64,000 nt of DNA, taken from positions 485,501 to 549,500 of the forward strand of contig FSRD01000001.1 in the NCBI GenBank assembly GCA_900129675.1. Reading direction: 5' to 3'. This stretch comes from Bradyrhizobium erythrophlei (GTDB lineage: Bacteria; Pseudomonadota; Alphaproteobacteria; Rhizobiales; Xanthobacteraceae). The notes under the pieces were generated by a model that did not search any database, had not been told where the DNA came from, and saw only the letters and a program-made list of their open reading frames with translations. Each line of letters begins with the position of its first letter. Within the stretch, counting starts at the first letter, position 1. The position numbers and the translations under genes are program-made. Of the stretch, positions 55,301-63,537 are shown piece by piece.

Positions 55301-55576
55301 GCCCACCATGTCGGCGAATAGGACCGTCACCTGACGCCGCTCAGCGTCACCCGGCCCTGAACCTTCGCGCTGGGAGGGCTTCGGTGGGGCGGCCTCATCG
55401 CCACGTCCGGCAATCGCCTTCAACAGCCTGCGGCGGTTGCCCAGCGATAGGCCAAGCTGTTCGAGATCGCCCTCACTCAGCTCGGGCAGGATATCGAGGT
55501 CGATGTCGTTCGCCTCGAATGCATCCGCATATTGCTCGAAATTGTGCCGGCGCAACCAGTCCCGAAGACCGCCCAT
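52379..55576 (-). CDS. SAM domain - class III adenylate/guanylate cyclase - AAA ATPase - TPR regulator
   Basis: A 1065-residue cytoplasmic protein. A SAM domain (residues 1-60, LRDWLRRHNFEQYADAFEAN) is followed by a cyclase homology domain (about 85-260) with metal aspartates in FADMVGSTA and FMGDGVLAYF, then an ATPase with Walker A GEAGIGKSRA near 310 and Walker B-like VIVVLEDAHW, and a long TPR-like C-terminal half. It resembles the human soluble adenylate cyclase layout and is common in Bradyrhizobium, often in many copies. I chose the ATG at 55576 with GGGGGA upstream; a GTG at 55591 is an alternative. The signal it senses is unknown. Confidence 0.9.
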   Translation of the reverse strand: MGGLRDWLRRHNFEQYADAFEANDIDLDILPELSEGDLEQLGLSLGNRRRLLKAIAGRGDEAAPPKPSQREGSGPGDAERRQVTVLFADMVGSTALSGKVDPELLASLIRRYQDAAAGAIGRYGGYVAKFMGDGVLAYFGFPRAFEDAAERAVHAAIGILAEAGSIELPDNTRVQARIGIATGLVVVGEIIGIGTAQERTIVGETPNLAARLQALAGPDTIIVSEATQNLLGGLFELERTGEHELKGFARPVPAWRVRCAASVESRFAAIRTGRNLPLIGRAHEMGLMLERWQLARQGEGQIVTVIGEAGIGKSRAIEALHEALAGEPYARINLQCSPYHSDSALYPVIQYLNRAARITATDAPNTRIEKLGALFARRTATDTAALSLLADLMSLPLAAQAAPAQTPAQRKASTLAFIVDEFLRMGESHPVIVVLEDAHWIDATTLEMMMRLTDSLGKTRALALVTARPDFTPPWLARPHAALLTLGRLGRGECTQLVAGVAAAHGLSVETVAAIVAKTDGIPLFVEELTKSVMESASEDSAVPTTLKDSLMARLDRLGEAREVAQIAAVIGRQFTFSLLDAVAPGSAGELETTLAKLVAAGIVFPEERSLERSFSFKHALVRDAAYESLLLARRREWHERIAKALEEQFAGIAASEPDLLAHHFGEAGLLVPACDYRMRAGDQAVSRSAYPEAIAHFSTGLRLAEALPTQDGMRRQLDFLLKLGSALVVVRGLQSVDVEDAYTRASEIGEKLGEGAKLFQAKWGLWINANLRRKTALARDRASELVTLAQRSGNDELLLEAHHCQWSTAFFQGDVMGGIDGCRNGIERYDMARHRHLGHQFGGHDPGVCAHSRCGNSLQLAGEGQQAGQSLAQAVALAEMLDHPNSLAHGLHNSGIGHQLGFDRDATFAAAHRAAGLAEKFGLLPWRAGSLVLAGWATAIGTGVADSARLIDAEIDNATRVGPLPQYYLGLAAEVLLAAGRPADGLAHLDRAIAGIEEPGIGFYLPEIYRLRGACLLALDRGNVDEAHLAFAAALDIARRQGAVIFQRRAEASLSEITHVGNRG

Positions 55577-55697
55577 GCGTGAGTCCCCCACACCACCCGC
55601 GAAGCGCAGACTGGCACATACATTCGAATTGTAGATCAGCCGGCGACGCAGAAGAAGCCAACTTGTGCACCTTCGAACGGGCCTCCGGCAAACCTTC

Positions 55698-55790
55698 TAA
55701 TGTCCCGCCGGCGACGCAGTCCGGAAAATCGGGAAACCACGCCCCGAACGCCCCCTTCGGGCCGCGCTCCAGCACCGCCGGATAAAGCCG
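55698..55790 (-). pseudogene. HicB-type antitoxin remnant
   Basis: About 30 codons in an open leftward frame read RLYPAVLERGPKGAFGAWFP then DFPDCVAGGT, the beginning of HicB-family antitoxins (YPA, SFPDFPGC-like, AGDT). No start codon or continuation fits, and no HicA gene is near. It is a decayed fragment. Confidence 0.55.
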
Positions 55791-55820
55791 TCCTCGTCGC
55801 GCGGGACGGCAACGGGACCG

Positions 55821-55976
55821 ATGGATCGGCAGGCCGAACTCCGCATCATCCGCGCGGCCTATTCGAGGCAGGTTCTGGCCGCCCCGCGCCGCGACGATCC
55901 GCGACGCGACGCCGCGCAGCCTGGTCTGTCGCTGCCGGCCGGCATCCTTGCTCGCGTCAATGGCTGGCTCGATTGA
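55821..55976 (+). pseudogene. Possible N-terminal remnant of a methyltransferase-like gene
   Basis: A 51-residue frame beginning MDRQAELRIIRAAYSRQVLAA, which I recall as the start of PCMT-like methyltransferases in rhizobia (AEIR-x-x-AAYAKQ-x-LAA). The rest does not match. Weak evidence. Confidence 0.25.
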
Positions 55977-56113
55977 GCCAGCTTCCAATTCGGTGAAAAT
56001 GGGCGCACGATCTTTCAATGCGAGTCCTCATGTCGCGGCGAGCGAACTTCCGGGTTCAAAAGCTGCGGCCGTGATGATCGCCGCGTCATCAACATATCCA
56101 AGGGGAGACCGCC

Positions 56114-56248
56114 ATGGCCAAAGGCGAGCAAAAGAGCAATCGGGAAGCCAAGAAACCCAAGAAAGAGAAGATCAAGACCATTGCCGCGGCGCCAAGCCAG
56201 AAGACCGCGGGATGGCAGCCGAACGTCGGTACCGGCAAGAAGAAATAG
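56114..56248 (+). CDS. Very small Lys-rich protein (44 aa)
   Basis: A GGGGAG ribosome-binding site lies five bases before the ATG. The peptide is strongly basic: KSNREAKKPKKEKIKTIAAA, then GWQPNVGTGKKK. Such small basic proteins are common in Bradyrhizobium and are unannotated as to role; nucleic-acid binding is possible. It is a single gene, convergent with the MarR gene. Confidence 0.7.
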   Translation: MAKGEQKSNREAKKPKKEKIKTIAAAPSQKTAGWQPNVGTGKKK

Positions 56249-56272
56249 CGGATTCCGCGCATTCCCAAGCGG

Positions 56273-56782
56273 TCATTCCGCCTCGAACGCCGCGATGAAG
56301 CGCATCAGAAACTCGCGAAAGACGGCCAGATCTTTCGGCGAGAAGGCGCCGAACACCCGTTGCTCGATCGGATCGACGCGCCGATGCGCGGCGTGGAGCG
56401 CCTCGCGTCCGACCTCGGTCATATGCAGCTCGAGCACGCTGGGATGCCGCGGGTGCGGTGATCGCGTGATCAGACCCTGCTGCTCCATGGTCTTGAGCAG
56501 AATCATCATGGCCTGCGGCGTAACCAGGCAGGCGCGCGCCAGCGTCGCCGCGGTGATCCCCGGCTGCCGGTCGAGTTCGAACAGCGCCACATATTGCGAC
56601 GGGGTCAGGCCGACGGATTTCAACGCCGTGCTTTTGGTCCGGACCATCGCCTGCTCGGCGCGCTTGACCAGCATGCCAAGGCGCTCCGGCTCGGAAGACG
56701 GACGCGGCGAGGACTTGCCGTCGACGGCCTTGCGCGCGGAAGATCTGTGCCCGGGCAATTTGCCTTTGCGGTCTACTTCCAC
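56273..56782 (-). CDS. MarR-family transcriptional regulator (partner of SDR gene)
   Basis: A winged-helix regulator of up to 169 residues. LTPSQYVALFELDRQPGIT and the HTH TAATLARACLVTPQAMMILLKTMEQQGL are characteristic, and the wing is ITRSPHPRHPSVLELHMT. The GTG at 56782 overlaps the SDR gene by ten bases; an ATG at 56674 with a GGAG site would give a 133-residue protein and is equally possible. An 18-base perfect palindrome in the SDR promoter is its likely operator, so it probably represses the SDR-MarR operon until a ligand binds. Confidence 0.88.
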   Translation of the reverse strand: MEVDRKGKLPGHRSSARKAVDGKSSPRPSSEPERLGMLVKRAEQAMVRTKSTALKSVGLTPSQYVALFELDRQPGITAATLARACLVTPQAMMILLKTMEQQGLITRSPHPRHPSVLELHMTEVGREALHAAHRRVDPIEQRVFGAFSPKDLAVFREFLMRFIAAFEAE

Positions 56783-57645
56783 GGCACGATCGCCCCGCTG
56801 CGCACCACCGAGCCGAACGGGCCCGGTTCTTCCCGGCCGACATGGACGAGCTCGCCATAGAAGGATTCGTGTGGCGAGGGGTCGAGTGCGAGGTCCAGAA
56901 GCGGACCCGCGACCTGGTCCGGCTGCGGCGTGCCCGTGAGATCGAGCCAGGCGCGCGACGCTCCGGTATCGATCAGACCCGGCGAGATCGATGCGATCAG
57001 GATCCCGCGCCGCAAATCGTCGGCGCGGCGCTGGCCCGCGAGCACCCGCACGGCCGCGACCTGGCCGATCTTGGAGGGAATGTTGATCCAGGCCGGCCAG
57101 GCCTGTCCCGGCGCGCGGCCCGAGCGCACCGCGTCGCGCCAGCTGCAGACCGCGCGGTCGACGTCGTCGAGCGATTGCAGGTTTTCGAACCGTGGATGCA
57201 GCGCCGGCGCCAGCGCGCGCAGGCTGCCGGCCCGGCTTGCAACCACGAACAGCCGCCCGCCATCGCGCAGCAGCGGCGCGAAGCTGCGCAGCACATGCGT
57301 CGTGCCGAGATTGTTGGCCTCGACATAGTCATCGATCACGGCGCGCGGATCGTCGTCGGGCTGCACCCGCGCGTAATGATTGGAAAACACGATATCGACG
57401 CCGCCATGGCGCGAGACCAGCAGGTCCGCCAACCGTTCGACCGCCTCCAGCCTGGCGACATCGAGGACTTCGCCGCGCACCTCCGCCCTGGCGTTCGACA
57501 GACGCTGCACGGATTCGGCGACCCGGGCCGGGTCGCGTCCGGTCAAATACACGGTGTCGGTGGGCTCGAGCCGCTGCGCCAGCCCCTCCGCGAGCGAGAA
57601 GCCGAGATTGCGCGTCGCGCCGGTGATCAAAGCTATTCTATTCAT
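56773..57645 (-). CDS. Short-chain dehydrogenase/reductase
   Basis: A 290-residue SDR starting MNRIALITGATRNLGFSLAEGL, the TGxxxGxG nucleotide motif. VDIVFSNHYARV is the NNAG-equivalent and VVASRAGSLRAL the region of the catalytic Ser. The expected YxxxK is not evident; IN-IPSKIG occurs at the position of the active-site loop, so catalysis may be altered. I took the ATG at 57645, which lies close to the palindromic operator. The MarR gene overlaps its end. Confidence 0.85.
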   Translation of the reverse strand: MNRIALITGATRNLGFSLAEGLAQRLEPTDTVYLTGRDPARVAESVQRLSNARAEVRGEVLDVARLEAVERLADLLVSRHGGVDIVFSNHYARVQPDDDPRAVIDDYVEANNLGTTHVLRSFAPLLRDGGRLFVVASRAGSLRALAPALHPRFENLQSLDDVDRAVCSWRDAVRSGRAPGQAWPAWINIPSKIGQVAAVRVLAGQRRADDLRRGILIASISPGLIDTGASRAWLDLTGTPQPDQVAGPLLDLALDPSPHESFYGELVHVGREEPGPFGSVVRSGAIVPWK

Positions 57646-57655
57646 AGCTTTATTG

Positions 57656-57673
57656 TTATCAATACATTGATAA
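57656..57673. promoter_or_regulatory. MarR-type palindromic operator
   Basis: TTATCAAT-AC-ATTGATAA, perfect eight-base arms around two bases, 11 bases upstream of the SDR start. Size, symmetry and AT-richness fit MarR dimer sites, and a marR gene is the next gene in the operon. Confidence 0.7.
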
Positions 57674-57817
57674 GAGTCAAGGTCCACGAGGGACAATTTT
57701 CGACCGATCCGCACGACGCCGGCGCTTTCGATTTGATGTTCCGGCGATGTCTTCAGCCGTCGGGTGCGGCGGCCGCGGTCGGCACCGCATCAACCGAACG
57801 CATCACCCGCTAGCATG

Positions 57818-57831
57818 TTGATCGAGATCAA
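57818..57831. promoter_or_regulatory. FixK/FNR-type box upstream of hemA
   Basis: TTGATCGAGATCAA fits the FixK2 consensus TTG(A/C)-N6-(T/G)CAA and the FNR consensus TTGAT-N4-ATCAA exactly. It lies 140 bases before the hemA start. In Bradyrhizobium hemA expression is known to respond to oxygen, consistent with such a box. Confidence 0.75.
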
Positions 57832-57970
57832 CTTTTGTCGCGCCTCCGGTGCATTCCGGATCCCCGATCCCATGTGGGATTGCGCATAGACATCCAAGCT
57901 GGAAACGCTCTAAAAAGGCAGAGTTCTAAAAAGGCTGGCCGCTCCGGCCGGTTCCGCTCCGGGTCTTTCG

Positions 57971-59200
57971 ATGGATTACAGCAAATTCTTCAGTGCCGCC
58001 CTCAATCGCCTGCATTATGAGCGGCGCTACCGGGTTTTCGCCGACCTCGAGCGGATCGCCGGCCGATTCCCGCATGCGGTCTGGCACTCGCCGAAAGGCA
58101 AGCGCGACGTCGTGATCTGGTGCTCCAACGACTATCTCGGCATGGGACAGCACCCCAAGGTGGTCGGCGCCATGGTCGAGACCGCGACCCGGGTCGGCAC
58201 CGGCGCCGGCGGCACCCGCAACATCGCCGGCACCCACCATCCCCTCGTGCAGCTTGAAGCGGAACTCGCCGACCTCCACGGCAAGGAAGCCTCACTGCTG
58301 TTCACCTCGGGCTATGTCTCGAACCAGACCGGCATTTCGACTCTCGCCAAACTGATTCCGAACTGCCTGATCCTGTCGGATGCGCTCAACCACAATTCGA
58401 TGATCGAAGGCGTCCGCCAGGCCGGCTGCGACCGCCAGATCTTCCGTCATAACGACATGGCGCATCTCGAACAGCTGTTGATCGCCGCGGGCCCGGACCG
58501 GCCCAAGCTGATCGCGTGCGAGAGCCTTTATTCGATGGACGGCGATGTCGCCCCGCTCGCCAGGATCTGCGATCTCGCCGAGAAATATGGCGCAATGACC
58601 TATGTCGATGAGGTCCATGCGGTCGGCATGTACGGCCCGCGCGGCGGCGGCATTGCCGAGCGCGACGGCGTCATGCACCGGATCGACGTGCTGGAAGGCA
58701 CATTGGCAAAGGCGTTCGGCTGCCTCGGCGGCTATATCGCCGGCAATGCCGACATCATCGATGCCGTCCGCTCCTATGCGCCGGGCTTCATCTTCACCAC
58801 AGCGCTGCCGCCCGCGATCTGCTCGGCCGCAACGGCTGCGATCCGCCACCTGAAGACCTCGAACTGGGAGCGCGAGCGCCACCAGGACCGCGCCGCCCGC
58901 GTCAAGGCGATCCTGACCGCCGCCGGCCTGCCCGTGATGTCGAGCGACACCCATATCGTGCCGCTGTTCGTCGGCGACCCCGAGAAGTGCAAGCGGGCGT
59001 CCGATATCCTGCTCGAGGAGCACGGCATCTACATCCAGCCGATCAACTATCCGACGGTCGCCAAGGGCACCGAGCGCTTAAGGATCACGCCGTCGCCCTA
59101 CCACGATGACGGCCTGATCGACGGGCTCGCCGAGGCGCTGCTGCAGGTCTGGGAACGGCTCGGCCTGCCGCTGAAGCAAAAGTCGCTGGCGGCCGAATAA
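57971..59200 (+). CDS. hemA: 5-aminolevulinate synthase
   Basis: A 409-residue PLP enzyme that condenses glycine with succinyl-CoA, the first step of haem synthesis in alphaproteobacteria. Visible are [61 protein letters not shown] and the PLP lysine in [16 protein letters not shown]. Length and ends are normal. A FixK/FNR box upstream suggests low-oxygen control, and a stable hairpin follows. Haem supply links this gene to respiration and, in nodules, to leghaemoglobin-era metabolism. Confidence 0.98.
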   Translation: MDYSKFFSAALNRLHYERRYRVFADLERIAGRFPHAVWHSPKGKRDVVIWCSNDYLGMGQHPKVVGAMVETATRVGTGAGGTRNIAGTHHPLVQLEAELADLHGKEASLLFTSGYVSNQTGISTLAKLIPNCLILSDALNHNSMIEGVRQAGCDRQIFRHNDMAHLEQLLIAAGPDRPKLIACESLYSMDGDVAPLARICDLAEKYGAMTYVDEVHAVGMYGPRGGGIAERDGVMHRIDVLEGTLAKAFGCLGGYIAGNADIIDAVRSYAPGFIFTTALPPAICSAATAAIRHLKTSNWERERHQDRAARVKAILTAAGLPVMSSDTHIVPLFVGDPEKCKRASDILLEEHGIYIQPINYPTVAKGTERLRITPSPYHDDGLIDGLAEALLQVWERLGLPLKQKSLAAE

Positions 59201-59236
59201 CCTTAACCGCTCTCCCGGCCCGAAAATCGGAACCTG

Positions 59237-59265
59237 GACCGGCAGCGCACGATGCGCCGCCGGTC
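59237..59265 (+). terminator. Hairpin after hemA
   Basis: GACCGGCAGCGCA pairs with TGCGCCGCCGGTC over 13 bases with one mismatch and a three-base loop, 36 bases after hemA. No T-tract follows, so termination is not certain. Confidence 0.5.
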
Positions 59266-59328
59266 TGATCCGGCTATACTCCCGTCTTGCGACGGCGCAG
59301 CCGTCGCGCGCTAGGGAGACACGCAGCG

Positions 59329-62300
59329 ATGCTGCACGACTGGGGCGTCATCGCCGCCGCATTCGCCTATATCGGGTTCCTGTTCTTCGTCGCCAGCCAT
59401 GGCGACCGGCTGTCGTCGACCCAGCGTGGCCGCGCCAGCGGCCTGATCTATCCGTTGTCGCTGGCGATCTATTGCACCTCCTGGACCTTCTTCGGCTCGG
59501 TCGGCTTCGCCACCCGCACCAGCGTCGATTTCCTCGCGATCTATATCGGCCCGATTCTGATGATCGGGGTGTGCACGCCGCTGCTGCGCCGCGTGATCGC
59601 GCTGGCGAAATCGCAGAACATCACCTCGATCGCCGACTTCATCGGCGCGCGCTACGGCAAGAGCCAGGCGGTGGCCGCGACCGTCGCCATGATCGCGATC
59701 ATCGGCTCGGTTCCCTATATCGCGCTGCAACTCAAGGCGACGGCTTCCTCGCTCGAGACCATCCTGAGCGAGGACGAGGCGTTCTCCTCCATCCCGATCA
59801 TCGGTGACATCGCACTGGTCGTGACGCTCGCCATGGCGGTGTTCGCGGTGCTGTTCGGCACCCGCCAGACCGACGCCACCGAGCACCAGCACGGCCTGAT
59901 GCTGGCGGTCGCCACCGAATCCATCGTCAAGCTGGTGGCGTTCATCGCCGCCGGCGCCTTCGTCACCTTCTGGATGTTCTCGCCGCATGAACTGGTCGAA
60001 CGCGCGATGAAGACGCCCGAAGCGGTGCGCGCGATCAACTATGTGCCCTCGATCGGCAATTTCCTGATCATGACGCTGCTGTCGTTTTGCGCGATCATGC
60101 TGCTGCCGCGCCAGTTCCATGTCAGCGTGGTGGAGAATTCCAACAGCGCCGAGGTCAGCCGGGCGCGCTGGCTGTTCCCGCTCTATCTGGTCGCCATCAA
60201 CCTGTTCGTGATTCCGATCGCGATCGCGGGCCTTATCATCTTCCCGTTCGGCGCTGTTAACAGCGACATGTACGTTTTGGCGCTGCCGATCGAGGGGAAT
60301 TCGCCGTTGCTCAGCGTCGGCGTCTTCATCGGCGGGCTGTCGGCATCGACCGCGATGGTGATCGTGGAATGTGTCGCCCTGTCGATCATGGTCTCCAACG
60401 ACATCGTGCTTCCGTTGGTGCTGCCGCGCAGCGGGGAGATCCATACGGCGCAGAAGGACTTTGGCAACTTCCTGCTCAAGGTGCGCCGCTTTGCGATCTT
60501 CGCCATCATGGTGATGGCGTATTTCTACTATCGCGCGCTCGGCAATACCCAGTTGGTGGCGATCGGCCTGCTGTCGTTCGCAGCGGTTGCGCAGCTCGCA
60601 CCGGCGTTTTTCGGCGGCCTGATCTGGCGTGGTGGCACCGCACGGGGTGCCATGGCCGGCATGCTGGTCGGGTTCGCAATGTGGCTCTACACGCTGTTCA
60701 TCCCGAGCTTTCTGGAAACCTCTACCGCCGGCCTGATGCTGCTGCAGCACGGCCCGTTCGGCATCGAGGCGCTGCGTCCGCAGGCGCTGTTCGGCGCCGA
60801 GCTGCCGCCCTTGCTGCACGGCGTGCTGTGGTCGCTCTCGCTCAACATCCTGACCTATGTCGTGCTGTCGCTGGCGCGCCTGCCGTCATCGATCGAACGG
60901 CTGCAGGCCGACCTGTTCGTGCCGAACACGCTGACGCCGATCGCGCCGACGTTCCGCCGCTGGCGCTCCACCGTGACCGTGCAGGACATCCAGAGCACGG
61001 TGGCGCAATATCTCGGCCCCGACCGCGCGGCCCATGCGTTCGAGGCCTTTGCCGCCGCGCACCCGGGCAACCTCGACCCGGCGGCGCCCGCCGATTTCGA
61101 ACTGCTGCAGCACGCCGAACGCCTGATCGCGTCCTCGATCGGAGCGGCCTCCTCGCGCCTGGTGATGTCGCTGTTGCTGCGCAAGCGCACCGTCTCCGCC
61201 AAGGCCGCGCTCAAGCTGCTCGACGATTCCCACGCCGCGCTGCATTTCAACCGCGAGATCCTGCAGACCGCGCTGAACCATGTGCGCCAGGGCATCGCGG
61301 TGTTCGACGCCGATCTGCAGCTGATCTGCTCGAACCGGCAGTTCGGTGAAATTCTGGCACTGCCGCCGCACCTGGTGCAACTCGGAATTCCCTTGCAGGA
61401 AATCCTCGAATTCATGGCCGCCGTCAGCGCGTCCGGCTTCGGCGACAGCGACAGTTTGATGCGCCGGCTGGCCGCCTACACCACCGAAGGCGAGCCCTAT
61501 CTGGAGCGGCTTCCCGATCGCCATATGGTGATCGAGGTCCGCTCCAACCGGATGCCGGGCGGCGGGCTTGTCATCACCTTCTCCGACGTCACGCCGAGCT
61601 TCGAGGCGGCCGAGGCGCTGGAGCGGTCCAATGCGACGCTGGAAAAGCGCGTGCGCGACCGCACCGAGGAGCTCACCCGCCTGAATTCCGAGCTGGCGCT
61701 CGCCAAGAGCACCGCCGAGGACGCCAATATCTCCAAAACGCGGTTTCTGGCCGCCGCCAGTCACGACATCCTACAACCGCTCAATGCCGCGCGGCTCTAT
61801 GTGACGAGCCTGGTCGAGCGCCAGAGCGGCGGTGAGGATTCGCGGCTGGTCGAGAACATCGACGACTCGCTGGAGGCGATCGAGGAAATCCTCGGCGCGC
61901 TGCTGGATATTTCCAGGCTCGACGCCGGCGCCATGACGACCTCGATCACGAGCTTCAAGATGGCTGATCTGATGCGCTCGCTCGAGATCGAATTCGCGCC
62001 GATTGCGCGGGCCAAGGGGCTGAAGCTGAGCTTCGTGCCCTGCTCGCTGCCGGTGGAATCCGATCGCCTGCTGCTGCGGCGGCTGCTGCAGAACTTCATC
62101 TCCAACGCCATCAAGTACACCCCGCGCGGGCGCGTGCTGGTCGGCTGCCGCCGCCGCGGTCAGTCCCTGCAGGTCGGCGTCTACGACACCGGCGTCGGCA
62201 TTCCCGTCCTCAAGCGCGGCGAGATATTCAAGGAGTTCCACCGTCTCGAGCAGGGTGCGCGGATCGCGCGCGGCCTGGGGCTCGGGCTCTCGATCGTCGA

Positions 62301-62841
62301 ACGGCTCGCCCGTGTGCTCAACCACGGCATCGCGCTCGACGCCAATGCCAGCGGCGGCTCGGTGTTCTCGGTCACGGTGCCGACTGCAAAGGCGGTCAAC
62401 TACACGGCGGCCGTCACCAGCGCGACGCCGCTGTCCAAGACGCCGATGAGCGGCTCGCTGATCGTGTGCATCGAGAACGACGCGGCGATCCTCGACGGCA
62501 TGAAGACGCTGCTGACCGCCTGGAACGCCGAGGTGATCGCGGTCGCCGATCCCGAAGCCGCGATCGCGGCGATCGAAACCGCCGGCCGGCGCGTCACCGG
62601 CCTGTTGGTCGACTACCATCTCGACCGCGGCAACGGCGTCGCCGCGATCCGCGACATCCGCCGCCGCTTTGGCGACACCATTCCGGCGATCCTGATCACG
62701 GCCGACCGCAGCCCGCATGTCCACGCCGCCGCGCGCGAGGAAAAGATCGCGGTGCTCAACAAGCCGGTCAAGCCGGCATCGCTGCGCGCGCTGATCGGAC
62801 AATGGCGCGCCCAGCAGATGGTGGTGGCGGCGGCGGAGTAG
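59329..62841 (+). CDS. Transporter-like hybrid sensor histidine kinase (SSS - PAS - HisKA - HATPase - receiver)
   Basis: A 1170-residue protein of the CbrA/NahK type. The first about 530 residues are 12-13 membrane helices of the sodium:solute symporter fold (VGFATRTSVDFLAIYIGP, GKSQAVAATVAMIAIIG). A STAC-like linker and PAS domain follow (about 640-760), then a coiled coil, HisKA with phospho-histidine in AAASHDILQPLNAARL near 812, the ATPase with NFISNAIKYTP and GLGLGLSIVERL, and a C-terminal receiver with aspartate in LLVDYHLDRGNG. It may sense solute uptake. A LuxR-type regulator is convergent right after it, its probable partner. Ribosome-binding site AGGGAG. Confidence 0.93.
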   Translation: MLHDWGVIAAAFAYIGFLFFVASHGDRLSSTQRGRASGLIYPLSLAIYCTSWTFFGSVGFATRTSVDFLAIYIGPILMIGVCTPLLRRVIALAKSQNITSIADFIGARYGKSQAVAATVAMIAIIGSVPYIALQLKATASSLETILSEDEAFSSIPIIGDIALVVTLAMAVFAVLFGTRQTDATEHQHGLMLAVATESIVKLVAFIAAGAFVTFWMFSPHELVERAMKTPEAVRAINYVPSIGNFLIMTLLSFCAIMLLPRQFHVSVVENSNSAEVSRARWLFPLYLVAINLFVIPIAIAGLIIFPFGAVNSDMYVLALPIEGNSPLLSVGVFIGGLSASTAMVIVECVALSIMVSNDIVLPLVLPRSGEIHTAQKDFGNFLLKVRRFAIFAIMVMAYFYYRALGNTQLVAIGLLSFAAVAQLAPAFFGGLIWRGGTARGAMAGMLVGFAMWLYTLFIPSFLETSTAGLMLLQHGPFGIEALRPQALFGAELPPLLHGVLWSLSLNILTYVVLSLARLPSSIERLQADLFVPNTLTPIAPTFRRWRSTVTVQDIQSTVAQYLGPDRAAHAFEAFAAAHPGNLDPAAPADFELLQHAERLIASSIGAASSRLVMSLLLRKRTVSAKAALKLLDDSHAALHFNREILQTALNHVRQGIAVFDADLQLICSNRQFGEILALPPHLVQLGIPLQEILEFMAAVSASGFGDSDSLMRRLAAYTTEGEPYLERLPDRHMVIEVRSNRMPGGGLVITFSDVTPSFEAAEALERSNATLEKRVRDRTEELTRLNSELALAKSTAEDANISKTRFLAAASHDILQPLNAARLYVTSLVERQSGGEDSRLVENIDDSLEAIEEILGALLDISRLDAGAMTTSITSFKMADLMRSLEIEFAPIARAKGLKLSFVPCSLPVESDRLLLRRLLQNFISNAIKYTPRGRVLVGCRRRGQSLQVGVYDTGVGIPVLKRGEIFKEFHRLEQGARIARGLGLGLSIVERLARVLNHGIALDANASGGSVFSVTVPTAKAVNYTAAVTSATPLSKTPMSGSLIVCIENDAAILDGMKTLLTAWNAEVIAVADPEAAIAAIETAGRRVTGLLVDYHLDRGNGVAAIRDIRRRFGDTIPAILITADRSPHVHAAAREEKIAVLNKPVKPASLRALIGQWRAQQMVVAAAE

Positions 62842-62862
62842 TTAGCCGGTCGGCGTGGCTTC

Positions 62863-63537
62863 CTAAGGCGAAGGGGTGCCCTGGCGCCACTGGCCGCCGG
62901 AGATTTTCGCCGCTGCGATCACGGCCTGGGTCCGGCTTTCGACGCCGAGCTTCTGCAGGATCGCCGAGACATGCGCCTTGATGGTCGCCTCGGAGACGCC
63001 GAGCTCATAGGCGATCTGCTTGTTGAGCAGCCCCTCCGACAGCATCATCAGCACCCGCACCTGCTGCGGGGTCAGCGTCACCAGCCGGTCGCGCAGCCGC
63101 GTCATATCCGGATCGTTGGCCGCTGTGAGGTCGGTGTCCTGCGGGACCCAGACGTCGCCATCCATCACCTTCATGATCGCGTCGCGCAGCGTCTCGACCC
63201 CGAAGCGTTTTGGAATGAAGCCGGAGGCGCCGAAATCGAGCGATCGGCGGATCGTGCCGGCGTCGTCGCTGGCGGAAACGATCACCACCGGGATCGCTGG
63301 ATACTGCGCGCGCAGGTAAATCAGACCGGAGAAGCCCGAGATCCCCGGCATGGTCAGATCGAGCAGGATCAAATCGACGTCGGAATCCTGTTCCAGGAGC
63401 GCGGTGAGATCGTCGAACGACCCGGCTTCGCTGATGACGGCCGAGCGCACGACGCTCGCCACTGCCTGCCGCAACGCGTCGCGGAACAATGGATGGTCAT
63501 CGGCGATGACGAGGTGGGTACTGGCAGCGGTCGGCAT
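62863..63537 (-). CDS. LuxR-family response regulator (NarL-type)
   Basis: A 224-residue regulator. The receiver begins LVIADDHPLFRDALRQAV, has the phospho-aspartate in LILLDLTMPGISG, and a lysine-like region IPKRFG. The LuxR HTH is LTPQQVRVLMMLSEGLLNKQIA and SEATIKAHVSAILQKL. I took the ATG at 63537; the frame extends further but without support. It converges on the transporter-like hybrid kinase with 21 bases between stops, and similar kinase-regulator pairs in other proteobacteria control acetate or amino-acid use. Confidence 0.92.
   Translation of the reverse strand: MPTAASTHLVIADDHPLFRDALRQAVASVVRSAVISEAGSFDDLTALLEQDSDVDLILLDLTMPGISGFSGLIYLRAQYPAIPVVIVSASDDAGTIRRSLDFGASGFIPKRFGVETLRDAIMKVMDGDVWVPQDTDLTAANDPDMTRLRDRLVTLTPQQVRVLMMLSEGLLNKQIAYELGVSEATIKAHVSAILQKLGVESRTQAVIAAAKISGGQWRQGTPSP

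Larger units (their letters stand above)
55592..56113. other. Remnant-rich intergenic stretch
   Basis: About 520 bases without an intact gene. Two frames carry recognisable pieces (a HicB-like segment leftward, a methyltransferase-like N-terminus rightward), listed separately. It looks like the debris of small genes. Confidence 0.45.
57646..57970. other. Divergent promoter region of SDR-marR and hemA
   Basis: About 325 bases that hold a MarR-type palindrome next to the SDR start and a FixK/FNR box in the middle. No gene is seen. Confidence 0.6.
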
